A DNA stretch of 36,015 bases from a virus. The stretch spans positions 1 through 36,015 of IMG/VR virus record IMGVR_UViG_3300049483_000263; one strand, 5' to 3'. Of the stretch, positions 24,870-32,777 are shown one piece after another. A program made the position numbers and the translations under genes. The notes below the pieces were generated by a model, which saw only the letters and a program-made list of their open reading frames with translations, was not told where the DNA came from and did no database searches. Numbering within the stretch: the stretch's first letter is position 1; every line of letters starts with the position of its first letter.

Positions 24870-26495
24870 ATGGCCTATGATGATCTATTTAGTAAGGTTG
24901 CCATATTATGCCCGATGGATGGCGCTAATGGAGCCACCACCATACCGGAAATTAAAGGAGCCGCCTTAACCGCCATTGGCGCAGCGAAGTTAAACACGGG
25001 TGTGCTCAAATTTGGCACAGCTTGTTTAGACCTTATCACGGGTGGTTATGTTACCGGTTACGCTACTAACGCCAGCTCATGGACTGACTTCGCAATTCAA
25101 TGCTGGGTATATGTGCCAACAGGTATTAGTGGGCAGATAGCCACGTTTGGCAACTATTCCCTGACCGTTCGTAGTGATAGAGCACTGCAAGTTAATGTTG
25201 GCGGTTCTTCATGGTGGGGTGCTTCGGGTCAAATATCTGAAAACACCTGGTCATTTTTAAAACTCGACATCATCTCTGGTGTTGCAAATATTAGATGCAA
25301 CGGTGGCTCTGCGCTATCTAATGCAACAACAGGGGCCGCTACGGGGACAGCTGGCACACAGGTTACTATTGGCGCTGCACATGGCGGCGGCACTCCATTC
25401 AGTGGGTATATTGACGATATACGTATAACCGCCGGGGATGGCAGAACCTCTGAAAACCTTACAGTACCCAGTACCGCCTTTCCGACACAGGGAATGCCAG
25501 CGATCATAGGCAATGTAAATGTTAAATTCACGCCTAATGCCTACCATACCCCGTTAATTTATATTCTCAACGGTTATGTCAATACCATTCATAGCTTAGT
25601 ATCTGAGCTGGCACATTTCACGCCTATTGGAATATTGTCCGGCATGGTAGTAAGCAGGTCTACACCGATAAGCAACATGGTTAAAGTGAGCAAGGAGCCT
25701 GTCGGAATAATAGGGTCCCGGTATGTTGGGCGATTGTCAGATGCTGAAGATTTGGCCTTTTCTGTGATTTCTTTTGAAGCGGGTTTGTCAGCATCAGGGG
25801 ATAGTTTTTTACGTGTTGTTACTGGTTTGCCTTTGGGGTCAATAGATAATATTTCAATCAAATATGACGGTAAAATCATCATAAGCAGGGTTTTATTATT
25901 AAGTGATGACACATCAATAACCCAAGATTTTATTAACGTTAACTACAATGGTATAGGCTACAAAGAAGAAACCGCTAATAACGGAATAGTGTTGTTAGGT
26001 ACAAAAAAGATAAAAGTAACCAGCTCGAAAATAGTAGTTATCCGTGTAGCCATATCCAGAGAATATAGGGATAACATTATCAGTTACACTTGCGAGATAA
26101 ATTCAAGTCTTTCGATAGGTGATAATTTAGTTATCAATGGTGAGTCTTTAATTGTTGGCAGTATCACATATAACATGGCAGCTAATACCGGCTATATGAT
26201 AGTCACCCAGTATGTTGCAACAGGGTCTGAGGTTGGGGCGGAAATTGGCGGTAATAGTTTGCCGGAGCCCCTTATAGAATATTCTGTGACTGTAGATAAT
26301 TTGTTATATGCCGCTTATGTGGATAAGGCTTTTTTCTATAATGGCTTATCGAATACTGGTTTTAATATAGGTAGAGCCTATTCCTTGTATCATGATGCCG
26401 ACGGTTGGTTATGGTATTTGAATGGTTACGCAGGGCACAGTAATATCCCGGTATTGAAGGTGGATAACGTCACACAAGAAAATTTACATGTCTAA
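24870..26495 (+). CDS. LamG-domain tail-tip protein, second paralogue
   Basis: A 541-residue protein with the same order as its neighbour. It has a LamG domain (LCPMDGANGATTIPEIKG, FAIQCWVYVP, FSGYIDDIRITAG). A more divergent repeat section follows (AIIGNVNVKF..., STPISNMVKVS). The C-terminal domain has INSSLSIGDNLVINGESLIVG and ends LWYLNGYAGHSNIPVLKVDN. Matching both ends shows the pair arose by gene duplication. It overlaps the next gene by 8 bases. Role probably tail tip and host-surface binding. Confidence 0.7.
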   Translation: MAYDDLFSKVAILCPMDGANGATTIPEIKGAALTAIGAAKLNTGVLKFGTACLDLITGGYVTGYATNASSWTDFAIQCWVYVPTGISGQIATFGNYSLTVRSDRALQVNVGGSSWWGASGQISENTWSFLKLDIISGVANIRCNGGSALSNATTGAATGTAGTQVTIGAAHGGGTPFSGYIDDIRITAGDGRTSENLTVPSTAFPTQGMPAIIGNVNVKFTPNAYHTPLIYILNGYVNTIHSLVSELAHFTPIGILSGMVVSRSTPISNMVKVSKEPVGIIGSRYVGRLSDAEDLAFSVISFEAGLSASGDSFLRVVTGLPLGSIDNISIKYDGKIIISRVLLLSDDTSITQDFINVNYNGIGYKEETANNGIVLLGTKKIKVTSSKIVVIRVAISREYRDNIISYTCEINSSLSIGDNLVINGESLIVGSITYNMAANTGYMIVTQYVATGSEVGAEIGGNSLPEPLIEYSVTVDNLLYAAYVDKAFFYNGLSNTGFNIGRAYSLYHDADGWLWYLNGYAGHSNIPVLKVDNVTQENLHV

Positions 26496-29109
26496 GGCAA
26501 TTATAATAAAACATATTGGTAGAGCTAAATATCGGGTAGCCATTCAAACCGACATAAGAATCCTTAAAGAAAGAATAAAGATTTTAGAAAAACAGATAGA
26601 AAAATCCAATATTTTAATAGCTTATGATCTGCAAAATGCCGTGGATAACGCTCTTGCTGAATTGCAATCCATTCCGGTTCCCATAGGCCCTATTGAAGAT
26701 AGCCAATATTTTGCGGAGCTATCAAGCCGCATACTACCGGCAAGGGAAAAATATGATAAATCTTTGGAGGCTTTAAACAAGGAAAAAATTGTAAGGGAAG
26801 ATGCCAGGGTTGAACGTGGAAAATTAGTGCCTTATGAGGCTGAACGAGAAATGGATGTCTGGTGTGCTGATTATTCCGTTAATTTAAAGGAAGGGGATGC
26901 GGTAGGTTTAATTGACTTTTATCAATACCGTGGCAAGCAAACAGTTGGTGATCCTGTTATTGTCCCCGGCTATATAACCGGCCAGGAGAATGTTTATAAT
27001 CCGGTTAGGGATGGTGTTAATATTCCTGTAGTGGCTTTGTCTACTATGCAATGGTGGTATGCCATGGGCATGGTATCTGGTCTTGAACGGTTCAATCCCC
27101 ATTACCATAAGGCTACAATTACAGCCGTGAATGGCGAGGGCACGGTAAATGTTGCAGTGGATGCCATATACACCCAATTATTGCGATCAGAAGCACATGC
27201 AATGCCTGGCGATGAAGTTAATTTGACGAAAGTTCCAGTCAGGTATTTGACTTGCAATGCGGGCGCTTTTTCAGTTGATGACCGCGTAATAATCGAATAT
27301 CCGCGTAAGAACATCCACGCAGGGTTGATCGAGGAATATAGAGGGGTAATTGCTGGCTTGGGCGCTAAGGTAATCGAATACAATGCAAAAAAAGTAAGTA
27401 TTGCCTCAAGTATTGCCGGCAAGAAAAGTGAAATAGCGGGGTTAGAATCTGAAATAGCTTTAAAAATAATTGAACTGAATGCTATTGATCCAGCAGTTAA
27501 CACGGCGGCTTATAAGCTGGCTGAATTTCAGTTGCAAACATTGACAGAAAATAAAGAACAAGCCGGGCGCAGTTTGAATGGGTTAATGATTGATAGTGTT
27601 ACCATCGATGCTCAAATTGTTGATATGGATATTAAAATCAACAAACTCTATATCAGCATAGCGCGCGAAGAAGGCAATAGTATTGCATTAGAAGCTTACA
27701 CAAAAACAAGGCCAAAAGAAATCACTGTCATTGGCTTTGTAGAGAAGCCAAAAGCTTGCACAGGGATAGCTTATCAAGATAAAAACAGTGCTTGGAGACT
27801 GATAAAAGCAGACGGAAGGGATATTCCGCTATCAACACCGCCGCCAATAATAGGCGATGTTAATATGGGCAAGCCTAATAAGGATGGCGAGTATGATCGT
27901 CCTTGCATGTGGAACTCTACATCTTACCGGTTCCGGGGCAATACTTACGGAATTGGAGCCGGGTACACTATTCATGCAATGGGGGTTATCCGTGATGCTC
28001 CCTATGAAGGCATGGATACCGTTAATTTCTTACTGACTAATGATGCGGGCGGCACCGGTAAGGCAGAACAAAGAACAATCGTATTTGATAAAAACGGCAG
28101 TTCCATTACTAGCACCACTTTTCAAATAACGATGCAGGATTCCAGTTTAAATGAAGACACGAATCAACTTCTAAGGCTGCATTTTGCTTCAGAAACTACC
28201 TATATAGGCCCAAACTCAGTAGTGCGAGCTGAAACTGTTACCAAAGGATTAATAGATAAGGGCGGCAAGTTTGCCATCGTAATAACAGTCCAAGATTTTG
28301 ACGCCTATGACATGGGTTTGAATCAACATTTGGGGCCCCCGCGTGGAGGTATGTGTTATATCTGGTATGTTGATTTAGAGGCACATTCGCGCAGGCTTAT
28401 TAATGAGTTTTATTACGTTACTGATTTTGATGTTGTTCCAGATAATAAGACTAATGTTATTCAGTATAATAATTTAGATGGCAGTATTCGTGGTTTTGAA
28501 CAGCGATTTGGTGCCGTAAAATGTGAACTTGATTGCATTTTTTATGACAGTGATGGTGATATTGGCTCCATAGCCATGGCCAATGTGAAGCATTATGGTG
28601 GTGTATGGGATAAGGATTTTTCAGGCATCTATAACCGCATTTCATTTAAAAATGGGGTTATGTCTGTCAAGAAACAGCTATATGAGAGCCGATATAATCA
28701 TCAGGTTTCTGGCAGCACAACGGCACTACTAACAACGGTAGTTGCTAATGAAGCAGTGCTCCCAATTCGTATCCAGTTAAATACACTTGGTTTTTCTGGT
28801 GATGCTGGCAGTTCTGGGTCAGCAAAAATAATAACTCCTAGCCAGGATGTTTTTATAAGGAATGCGGCGGCAGAACCTGCCGGAAACAGAGACTTCACTC
28901 AAATATTTACCCGCATGCAGTTGGCCGGTGAGGTTTCCGAAGCTTCAGTTAGGTCGTTTTCGGCGGGTTGTCTCAAGGTGAGATACGATAAACCACCAAC
29001 AGGCTATGATAATAGGACAACGTGGACAGCTAACATGTGGCTTGAATATCGCGGAGAATCTGCCCGGTTAGTTATGGCTCCATCAACAAATTACACGGCC
29101 ATTATTTAG
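26488..29109 (+). CDS. Large terminal tail protein, unknown family
   Basis: An 873-residue protein. It opens KAIIIKHIGRAKYRVAIQTDIRILKERIKILEKQIEK, a short strand then a coiled coil (about 20-50). It has a second long coiled coil at about 290-390. Between and after these lie beta-rich segments (WCADYSVNLKEGDAVGLIDFYQYRG; CMWNSTSYRFRGNTYGIGAGYTIHAMG). Its place as last gene of the tail operon fits a central tail-tip or fibre protein, although it is not recognisable as lambda gpJ. It is AT-rich compared with the head genes. Confidence 0.62.
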   Translation: MSKAIIIKHIGRAKYRVAIQTDIRILKERIKILEKQIEKSNILIAYDLQNAVDNALAELQSIPVPIGPIEDSQYFAELSSRILPAREKYDKSLEALNKEKIVREDARVERGKLVPYEAEREMDVWCADYSVNLKEGDAVGLIDFYQYRGKQTVGDPVIVPGYITGQENVYNPVRDGVNIPVVALSTMQWWYAMGMVSGLERFNPHYHKATITAVNGEGTVNVAVDAIYTQLLRSEAHAMPGDEVNLTKVPVRYLTCNAGAFSVDDRVIIEYPRKNIHAGLIEEYRGVIAGLGAKVIEYNAKKVSIASSIAGKKSEIAGLESEIALKIIELNAIDPAVNTAAYKLAEFQLQTLTENKEQAGRSLNGLMIDSVTIDAQIVDMDIKINKLYISIAREEGNSIALEAYTKTRPKEITVIGFVEKPKACTGIAYQDKNSAWRLIKADGRDIPLSTPPPIIGDVNMGKPNKDGEYDRPCMWNSTSYRFRGNTYGIGAGYTIHAMGVIRDAPYEGMDTVNFLLTNDAGGTGKAEQRTIVFDKNGSSITSTTFQITMQDSSLNEDTNQLLRLHFASETTYIGPNSVVRAETVTKGLIDKGGKFAIVITVQDFDAYDMGLNQHLGPPRGGMCYIWYVDLEAHSRRLINEFYYVTDFDVVPDNKTNVIQYNNLDGSIRGFEQRFGAVKCELDCIFYDSDGDIGSIAMANVKHYGGVWDKDFSGIYNRISFKNGVMSVKKQLYESRYNHQVSGSTTALLTTVVANEAVLPIRIQLNTLGFSGDAGSSGSAKIITPSQDVFIRNAAAEPAGNRDFTQIFTRMQLAGEVSEASVRSFSAGCLKVRYDKPPTGYDNRTTWTANMWLEYRGESARLVMAPSTNYTAII

Positions 29110-29141
29110 TTGGCGTAATCAAGTTAAAACATGAAGCAATG

Positions 29142-29162
29142 TTGAAGCATTAAGTGCTTCAA
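29142..29162. repeat. Left integrase arm-type site (inverted and direct repeat)
   Basis: TTGAAGCATTA (29142-29152) recurs at 29348-29358, on the other side of the attP core. At this left position it is also half of an inverted repeat: TTGAAGCA (29142-29149) with TGCTTCAA (29155-29162). Such repeats flanking a core are typical arm-binding sites for tyrosine integrase or its accessory factor. Confidence 0.6.
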
Positions 29163-29256
29163 AACATGAAAAATCATGACATATTATAAAAAATATAATC
29201 CTTAATAATCATTGGCTTAGATTATATGCTTTTGATTTACAAGCATTAAAAAGGGA

Positions 29257-29301
29257 TTCATAACCCCGGGGTCGGTGGTTCAAGTCCACCTATCGCCACC
29301 A
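29257..29301 (+). other. attP: attP core: 3' fragment of a tRNA gene (CAT anticodon)
   Basis: The 45 bases match the 3' part of a tRNA. They comprise an anticodon loop TTCATAA (29257-29263), a variable loop GGGTC, a perfect T arm GGTGG-TTCAAGT-CCACC (29274-29290), an acceptor strand TATCGCC, a discriminator A and CCA (29299-29301). The 5' half of a tRNA is missing, so this is an attachment site and not a gene. Integration would rebuild the 3' end of a host tRNA-Met or tRNA-Ile with CAT anticodon and a 5' GGCGATA acceptor. The host tRNA identity is inferred. Confidence 0.85.
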
Positions 29302-29347
29302 AATAAATCAATAAGTTATCGCTATTTAGTCAAAAATTCTAAAGCAT

Positions 29348-29358
29348 TTGAAGCATTA
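29348..29358. repeat. Right integrase arm-type site
   Basis: TTGAAGCATTA is identical to 29142-29152. It lies 46 bases right of the attP core and 55 bases before the integrase ATG. AAGCATT also occurs just before it (29342-29348). Binding here could regulate the integrase promoter as well as recombination. The rest of the 29110-29412 gap is AT-rich and holds no gene. Confidence 0.55.
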
Positions 29359-29412
29359 CAGATGCACTGATAAAAATTGATGATACCAAAAAGTAGCCTA
29401 CAATTATCTCCT

Positions 29413-30375
29413 ATGGCTACTTATACACAACGAAAATCAGGCTGGTATGTCCAAGTCAGGCGGAAAGGCCACAAGACTATCGGGCGCACATTCAATACTA
29501 AGGCTGAAGGTGAGCGCTGGGCGCTGACTATTGAATCCGGCATGGGCGTCGGCACTTATATTGATAACAGGGAGGCGTTATCAACCACGCTTGCTGAATG
29601 TCTTGACCGGTATGCTTCTGAAATAATCCCCCATAAAAAAGGCGCTGCTCGTGAAATTTACCGGGTTAATCTGTGGAAGCGTGATCCGTTGTCGGCAAGG
29701 GGTATTGGCACGATCAAGCAGTTAGACGTTGCGCGATGGCGTGATGCTCGGATTGCTTCAGGTGTAAGCGGGAGCACTGTTCAAAAAGACCTGGCATTGC
29801 TTTCTCACGTTTTCACCATCGTAGTAAAGGAATGGGGCTTTCCCTTAACTAATCCGGTAGCCATGATAAGGAAGCCAAAAGCTAATCAGGCGCGTGATCG
29901 TCGGTTACAGCATGGCGAGGAAGAAAGGTTGCTGGAGCATTGCGCTCCAGAGCTTAAGGTTTATGTGACGCTGGCTATCGAGACAGCAATGAGGCGTAGC
30001 GAGTTGGTGGGCTTGCAAAGGAACTGGATAAAGGGACGTGTCGCCTGCTTGCCGGACACCAAGAATGGATCGTCCAGGGCGGTGCCTTTATCCATAAGCG
30101 CTTTAGAGGCCATCAGGTCTTTACCTTTGCGTATCGATGGCAAGCTGTTTGAGTTTAAGGCGGATCATTACACGAAGGTTTTTATTAGGGCCTGCCGTAA
30201 TGCAGGTATTGAAGATTTACATGTCCATGATCTGCGCCATGAGGCTACCAGCCGCTTATTTGAAAAGGGGCTTGATGTTATGCAGGTGGCAAGTATAACG
30301 GGGCATAAAAGCCTGCAAATGTTGAAAATATATACCCACCTTAAAGCTGATGAATTGGCCAAGTTGCTGGGTTAA
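29413..30375 (+). CDS. int: Tyrosine-family site-specific integrase
   Basis: A 320-residue recombinase that inserts and, with an excision factor, removes the phage. The N-terminal part is an arm/core-binding region (MATYTQRKSGWYVQVRRKGHKTIGRTFNTKAEGERW). The catalytic part shows Arg in AMRRSELVGL, His and Arg in HDLRHEA, His in GHKS and the nucleophile Tyr in KIYTHL. I start at ATG 29413 because homologues open with this segment; in-frame starts at 29377/29380 add a short tail. It lies just after attP and converges with the minus-strand regulators, overlapping the last one by 4 bases. Confidence 0.95.
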   Translation: MATYTQRKSGWYVQVRRKGHKTIGRTFNTKAEGERWALTIESGMGVGTYIDNREALSTTLAECLDRYASEIIPHKKGAAREIYRVNLWKRDPLSARGIGTIKQLDVARWRDARIASGVSGSTVQKDLALLSHVFTIVVKEWGFPLTNPVAMIRKPKANQARDRRLQHGEEERLLEHCAPELKVYVTLAIETAMRRSELVGLQRNWIKGRVACLPDTKNGSSRAVPLSISALEAIRSLPLRIDGKLFEFKADHYTKVFIRACRNAGIEDLHVHDLRHEATSRLFEKGLDVMQVASITGHKSLQMLKIYTHLKADELAKLLG

Positions 30376-30653
30376 TAATTCATCCGGTTTAACAGTGATG
30401 GGTTGCAAAAAAGAATGATGGCTCTCTGGTCGCCGCTGTAAACAAAGGATGATTTCGGCTTAGGCTTTTTTTTAGGCCTAATAAGCGGTTTTGTTTCTAT
30501 CCAGTTTAATATTGCTTTGCGGTCATAATAAACGGCGCCTTTGATAATTTCTTTCTCCGCAGGTATTCGATTATCATCATCCAATCGGCAAACGGATTGC
30601 GTGACAATGCCTAATAATTCGGCAATTTCTTTGCGTGATATTTTGTCGTTCAT
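30372..30653 (-). CDS. Second excisionase/MerR-like HTH protein
   Basis: A 93-residue protein (MNDKISRKEIAELLGIVTQSVCRLDDDNRIPAEKEIIKGAVYYDRKAILNWIETK). The winged-helix pattern is that of phage excisionases and AlpA-like regulators. It has a basic linker (RPKKKPKPKSS) and a nonconserved tail. The start overlaps the stop of the upstream AlpA-like gene as ATGA. Its end overlaps the integrase end. Likely a recombination directionality factor or regulator. Confidence 0.65.
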   Translation of the reverse strand: MNDKISRKEIAELLGIVTQSVCRLDDDNRIPAEKEIIKGAVYYDRKAILNWIETKPLIRPKKKPKPKSSFVYSGDQRAIILFCNPSLLNRMNY

Positions 30654-30871
30654 ACTGACAGCCTTGGCCTTCCCCGTTTGGTTTGTGATGGTGGCGCTGT
30701 TCCATTTGCCAGCTGTTCGCTCCACGCGTCCAAGTCTTTAACTCGATAGCGCACGTTTCCGTCGATAACAACCGGACTAGGGAACCTCTTCTCAGCTACC
30801 AGACGCCTTATTTTTGATTCGCTTAGTGAGACATAGCCGACTGTTTCACCGATGGTTAATAAAAGTTTCAT
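30650..30871 (-). CDS. AlpA-family regulator / excisionase
   Basis: A 73-residue protein (MKLLLTIGETVGYVSLSESKIRRLVAEKRFPSPVVIDGNVRYRVKDLDAWSEQL...KRGRPRLSV). The winged-helix with RFPSPV and VRYRVKDLDAW matches AlpA, a family that activates excision in prophages. It is coupled by ATGA to the following HTH gene, so two Xis-like proteins are made together. It is transcribed toward the integrase. Confidence 0.85.
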   Translation of the reverse strand: MKLLLTIGETVGYVSLSESKIRRLVAEKRFPSPVVIDGNVRYRVKDLDAWSEQLANGTAPPSQTKRGRPRLSV

Positions 30872-30877
30872 TTCATG

Positions 30878-31069
30878 TTACCAGTGGCCATTAAATTCAA
30901 GGTGATAGGAGCAATAAAAATGCCCTATCGGCTTGCATTCTTTTATCAGTGTGTAGTGCATGGCCAAGTCATATAGAACACAGAAAAACACTGCGCCAAA
31001 AATTACACAGAAGATGATGTTGATTAATGGGTAAATAGACATGGGTGGTTTGTGTGTGTTTCTTGGCAT
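30878..31069 (-). CDS. Small single-pass membrane protein
   Basis: A 63-residue protein with one hydrophobic helix (about 12-37, YPLINIIFCVIFGAVFFCVLYDLAM) and a Cys/His-containing tail (KECKPIGHFYCSYHLEFNGHW). GGAATAGAGG precedes ATG 31069. It ends six bases before the AlpA-like gene. Function unknown. Membrane proteins expressed from the lysogeny side of a phage sometimes block superinfection; that is only a possibility here. Confidence 0.5.
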   Translation of the reverse strand: MPRNTHKPPMSIYPLINIIFCVIFGAVFFCVLYDLAMHYTLIKECKPIGHFYCSYHLEFNGHW

Positions 31070-31086
31070 GGCCTCTATTCCAAATT

Positions 31087-31305
31087 TCAGGCGGGTTTGT
31101 GGCTGATGCCGTGCTGCTGGTTATAAGTTGCCGTGAAGTCACGGATTATTTCCAGCAAATCACTGAATTTGAATGCCGTGATATGCCGGTCAGTTTTTGA
31201 AATAGTTTCATAAAGTCCACTTTGAAAGGCGTAATCTGCTTCAAGGACGTTATTTATTTCCTGTAGCAGTTCTTTCAAGCGGGTTAGTTCTTTATCATTG
31301 CTCAT
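31087..31305 (-). CDS. Small acidic helical protein, unknown
   Basis: A 72-residue protein (MSNDKELTRLKELLQEINNVLEADYAFQSGLYETISKTDRHITAFKFSDLLEIIRDFTATYNQQHGISHKPA). A strong AGGAGAG ribosome site lies upstream. It is predicted to be all-helical. No family recognised. It belongs to the minus-strand operon that leads into the excisionase genes. Confidence 0.6.
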   Translation of the reverse strand: MSNDKELTRLKELLQEINNVLEADYAFQSGLYETISKTDRHITAFKFSDLLEIIRDFTATYNQQHGISHKPA

Positions 31306-31435
31306 CGATCTCTCCTGTTTTTAGTTTGCCGGTTACGTTGTCCGGCGTCTTGCGACCGTATTGCGGCGGTTTCTTAAAGCCATCTGGTCTTACTGACTCC
31401 CGTCTTTTTTCGGTGCGAGAGGACACCGGCCGCAA
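31295..31435 (-). CDS. Possible small basic protein (TTG or GTG start)
   Basis: An open frame on the minus strand fills the 143-base gap between two operon genes and ends overlapping the next gene start by 11 bases. From TTG 31435 it has 46 residues, from GTG 31426 it has 43. It is very basic (SSRTEKRRESVRPDGFKKPP, then QYGRKTPDNVTGKLKTG). There is no ATG and only a weak ribosome site, so the call is tentative. Confidence 0.3.
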   Translation of the reverse strand: MRPVSSRTEKRRESVRPDGFKKPPQYGRKTPDNVTGKLKTGEIDEQ

Positions 31436-31448
31436 ATTCTTTAACGCT

Positions 31449-31730
31449 TTATGCGTTTTTAATGTCTGTTAGCAACTTGTCCATGTTGCCGGGTGTTTTG
31501 TAATGGCAATAAGCCATAAGCCGCATGCCGTTGGCGACGCCCTGCTCTATTGCGCTGGCTGCTGACGCGCCGCCTAGCAGTGCCACCAATGCGGCCAGTG
31601 CGGCGCTGTCTTGGTCACTGGGTCTGCCACCCTTTATTTTTATCCGGTAGGCGGCTGTGACCTTGACCAATTTTATGCGGAACAGGATTCTTTTCTCGAG
31701 TTCTTGCGCCCAGCTGGTTTGGGGTTTCAT
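31449..31730 (-). CDS. Small protein of the minus-strand accessory operon, unknown
   Basis: A 93-residue protein (MKPQTSWAQELEKRILFRIKLVKVTAAYRIKIKGGRPSDQDSAALAALVALLGGASAASAIEQGVANGMRLMAYCHYKTPG...). The basic N-terminus is followed by an alanine-rich helical part that could pack or touch a membrane. Its start overlaps the upstream stop as ATGA. No family recognised. Confidence 0.6.
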   Translation of the reverse strand: MKPQTSWAQELEKRILFRIKLVKVTAAYRIKIKGGRPSDQDSAALAALVALLGGASAASAIEQGVANGMRLMAYCHYKTPGNMDKLLTDIKNA

Positions 31731-32005
31731 AAACTGCCCCAGCGGGCGGACTGTATTCTGGTTGCTTTGAGCGCTCTAGCGCAGAATTCATAAGCTGATG
31801 CACCGCTGTAGCCTCTGTCCATCATTGCCATCGCGATATTGATTACGGCGTTTATTTCTTGTATTGCCGAATTTAATCCGGTGCCCAGATAATAAAGGTA
31901 AGCCGCTACCGCAGCACAGCGTTGCTCATGCTGGTCTTTGTTTTTCCAGTAGCTTTCAAATACCGGTTGGCTGGCGGGTTGGTTTTTGGTTAGTGCGGGT
32001 TTCAT
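31727..32005 (-). CDS. Small helical protein downstream of the Gly-Ser-Tyr gene, unknown
   Basis: A 92-residue protein (MKPALTKNQPASQPVFESYWKNKDQHEQRCAAVAAYLYYLGTGLNSAIQEINAVINIAMAMMDRGYSGASAYEFCARALKA). The start is ATG 32005, with GGAGA upstream. It lies 31 bases after the stop of the repeat protein and overlaps the next gene by ATGA, so all are probably one transcript. Function unknown. Confidence 0.6.
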   Translation of the reverse strand: MKPALTKNQPASQPVFESYWKNKDQHEQRCAAVAAYLYYLGTGLNSAIQEINAVINIAMAMMDRGYSGASAYEFCARALKATRIQSARWGSL

Positions 32006-32036
32006 GGCTATCTCCAAATATTTTTATAATGTTTTT

Positions 32037-32257
<221 letters not shown>

Positions 32258-32270
<13 letters not shown>

Positions 32271-32545
32271 ACTGGCACCGCTTCAATAGATGCTTTTGCT
32301 TTGTCTGTGATAGGTATTATTTCTATTATTTCGGTTAGCAAAACTTCATTAACGGCAGCTGGGAATTTGCATTTTTTAGGCTCGCTGGTGCCATCAGTTG
32401 CTAATTGCGATAATGATGCAGCACCAGACCAGTACCAGATGCGGCGAGCATTTGTTAAAATTCCTTCTTTGCCATTGCGTTCTTTTAGCGTTCCCGCAAA
32501 AACACCTGCTGAATAAGTTCTTACCATGCAATATTTTCCGATCAT
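32258..32545 (-). CDS. DUF6948-like protein
   Basis: A 95-residue protein (MIGKYCMVRTYSAGVFAGTLKERNGKEGILTNARRIWYWSGAASLSQLATDGTSEPKKCKFPAAVNEVLLTEIIEIIPITDKAKASIEAVPVW). The motifs VRTYSAGVF.GTL, ARRIWYWSGAASLSQLA and the end VPVW are those of a phage and plasmid family that I recall as DUF6948, with no known function. AGGAG precedes the start. A strong promoter lies about 90-120 bases upstream, and the gene is first in the minus operon. Confidence 0.75.
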
Positions 32546-32583
32546 CTTATTTTCTCCTGGTTATATTTAAATTAAGTCATTCC

Positions 32584-32608
32584 AAAAAACCCCTGCTTTG
32601 CAGCAGGG
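32584..32608 (-). terminator. Hairpin with T tract in the DUF6948 leader
   Basis: CCCTGC (32591-32596) pairs with GCAGGG (32603-32608). The run of A at 32584-32589 becomes a T tract when transcribed leftward, giving a good intrinsic terminator on the minus strand. It lies between the promoter at 32638-32666 and the DUF6948-like gene, so it could attenuate that operon; alternatively it backs up the terminator at 32732. Confidence 0.65.
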
Positions 32609-32637
32609 TAGTTAGGTGGGCTGCTTTGTTGAGTTAA

Positions 32638-32666
32638 AATATAAACAATAAGTTTGTATTTGTCAA
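32638..32666 (-). promoter_or_regulatory. Near-consensus sigma70 promoter for the DUF6948 operon
   Basis: Read on the minus strand, TTGACA (32666-32661) and TATATT (32643-32638) are separated by exactly 17 bases. The -35 box is perfect and the -10 has one mismatch. Transcription would start near 32631 and run into the DUF6948-like and Gly-Ser-Tyr genes. The -35 box overlaps a repressor-type palindrome. Confidence 0.8.
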
Positions 32667-32678
32667 ACTACTTGTTTG
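32664..32678. promoter_or_regulatory. Operator-like palindrome CAAAC-N5-GTTTG over the -35 box
   Basis: CAAAC (32664-32668) and GTTTG (32674-32678) flank TACTT. The same 15-bp pattern occurs twice in the repressor/Cro gap (34053-34067 exact, 34075-34089 with one mismatch). A second inverted pair, AGTTTG (32651-32656) and CAAACT (32664-32669), overlaps it. Binding here would block the promoter. Confidence 0.6.
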
Positions 32679-32731
32679 TAATTTTCGAAAAATAAATTTT
32701 ATTTATTGTTTTTGGGGAGATTTCAGGCAAT

Positions 32732-32756
32732 AAAAAACCCGCTAAAGCGGGCTTTT
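32732..32756 (-). terminator. Terminator of the repressor operon
   Basis: CCCGC (32738-32742) and GCGGG (32747-32751) form a tight stem with a TAAA loop. The A run (32732-32737) gives six T residues on the minus strand, and CTTTT follows on the plus strand. It lies 22 bases past the stop of the secreted protein gene, so it ends the repressor transcript and works best leftward. Confidence 0.8.
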
Positions 32757-32777
32757 GGTCTTAGGATAAGTTTTATT

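Noticed and set aside
13173-29109. Diversity-generating retroelement acting on fibre genes
   Set aside because: No reverse transcriptase gene or template/variable repeat pair is seen.
29257-29301. Complete tRNA gene
   Set aside because: The acceptor 5' strand and D arm are absent upstream; only the 3' part from the anticodon loop to CCA is present, as in attP.
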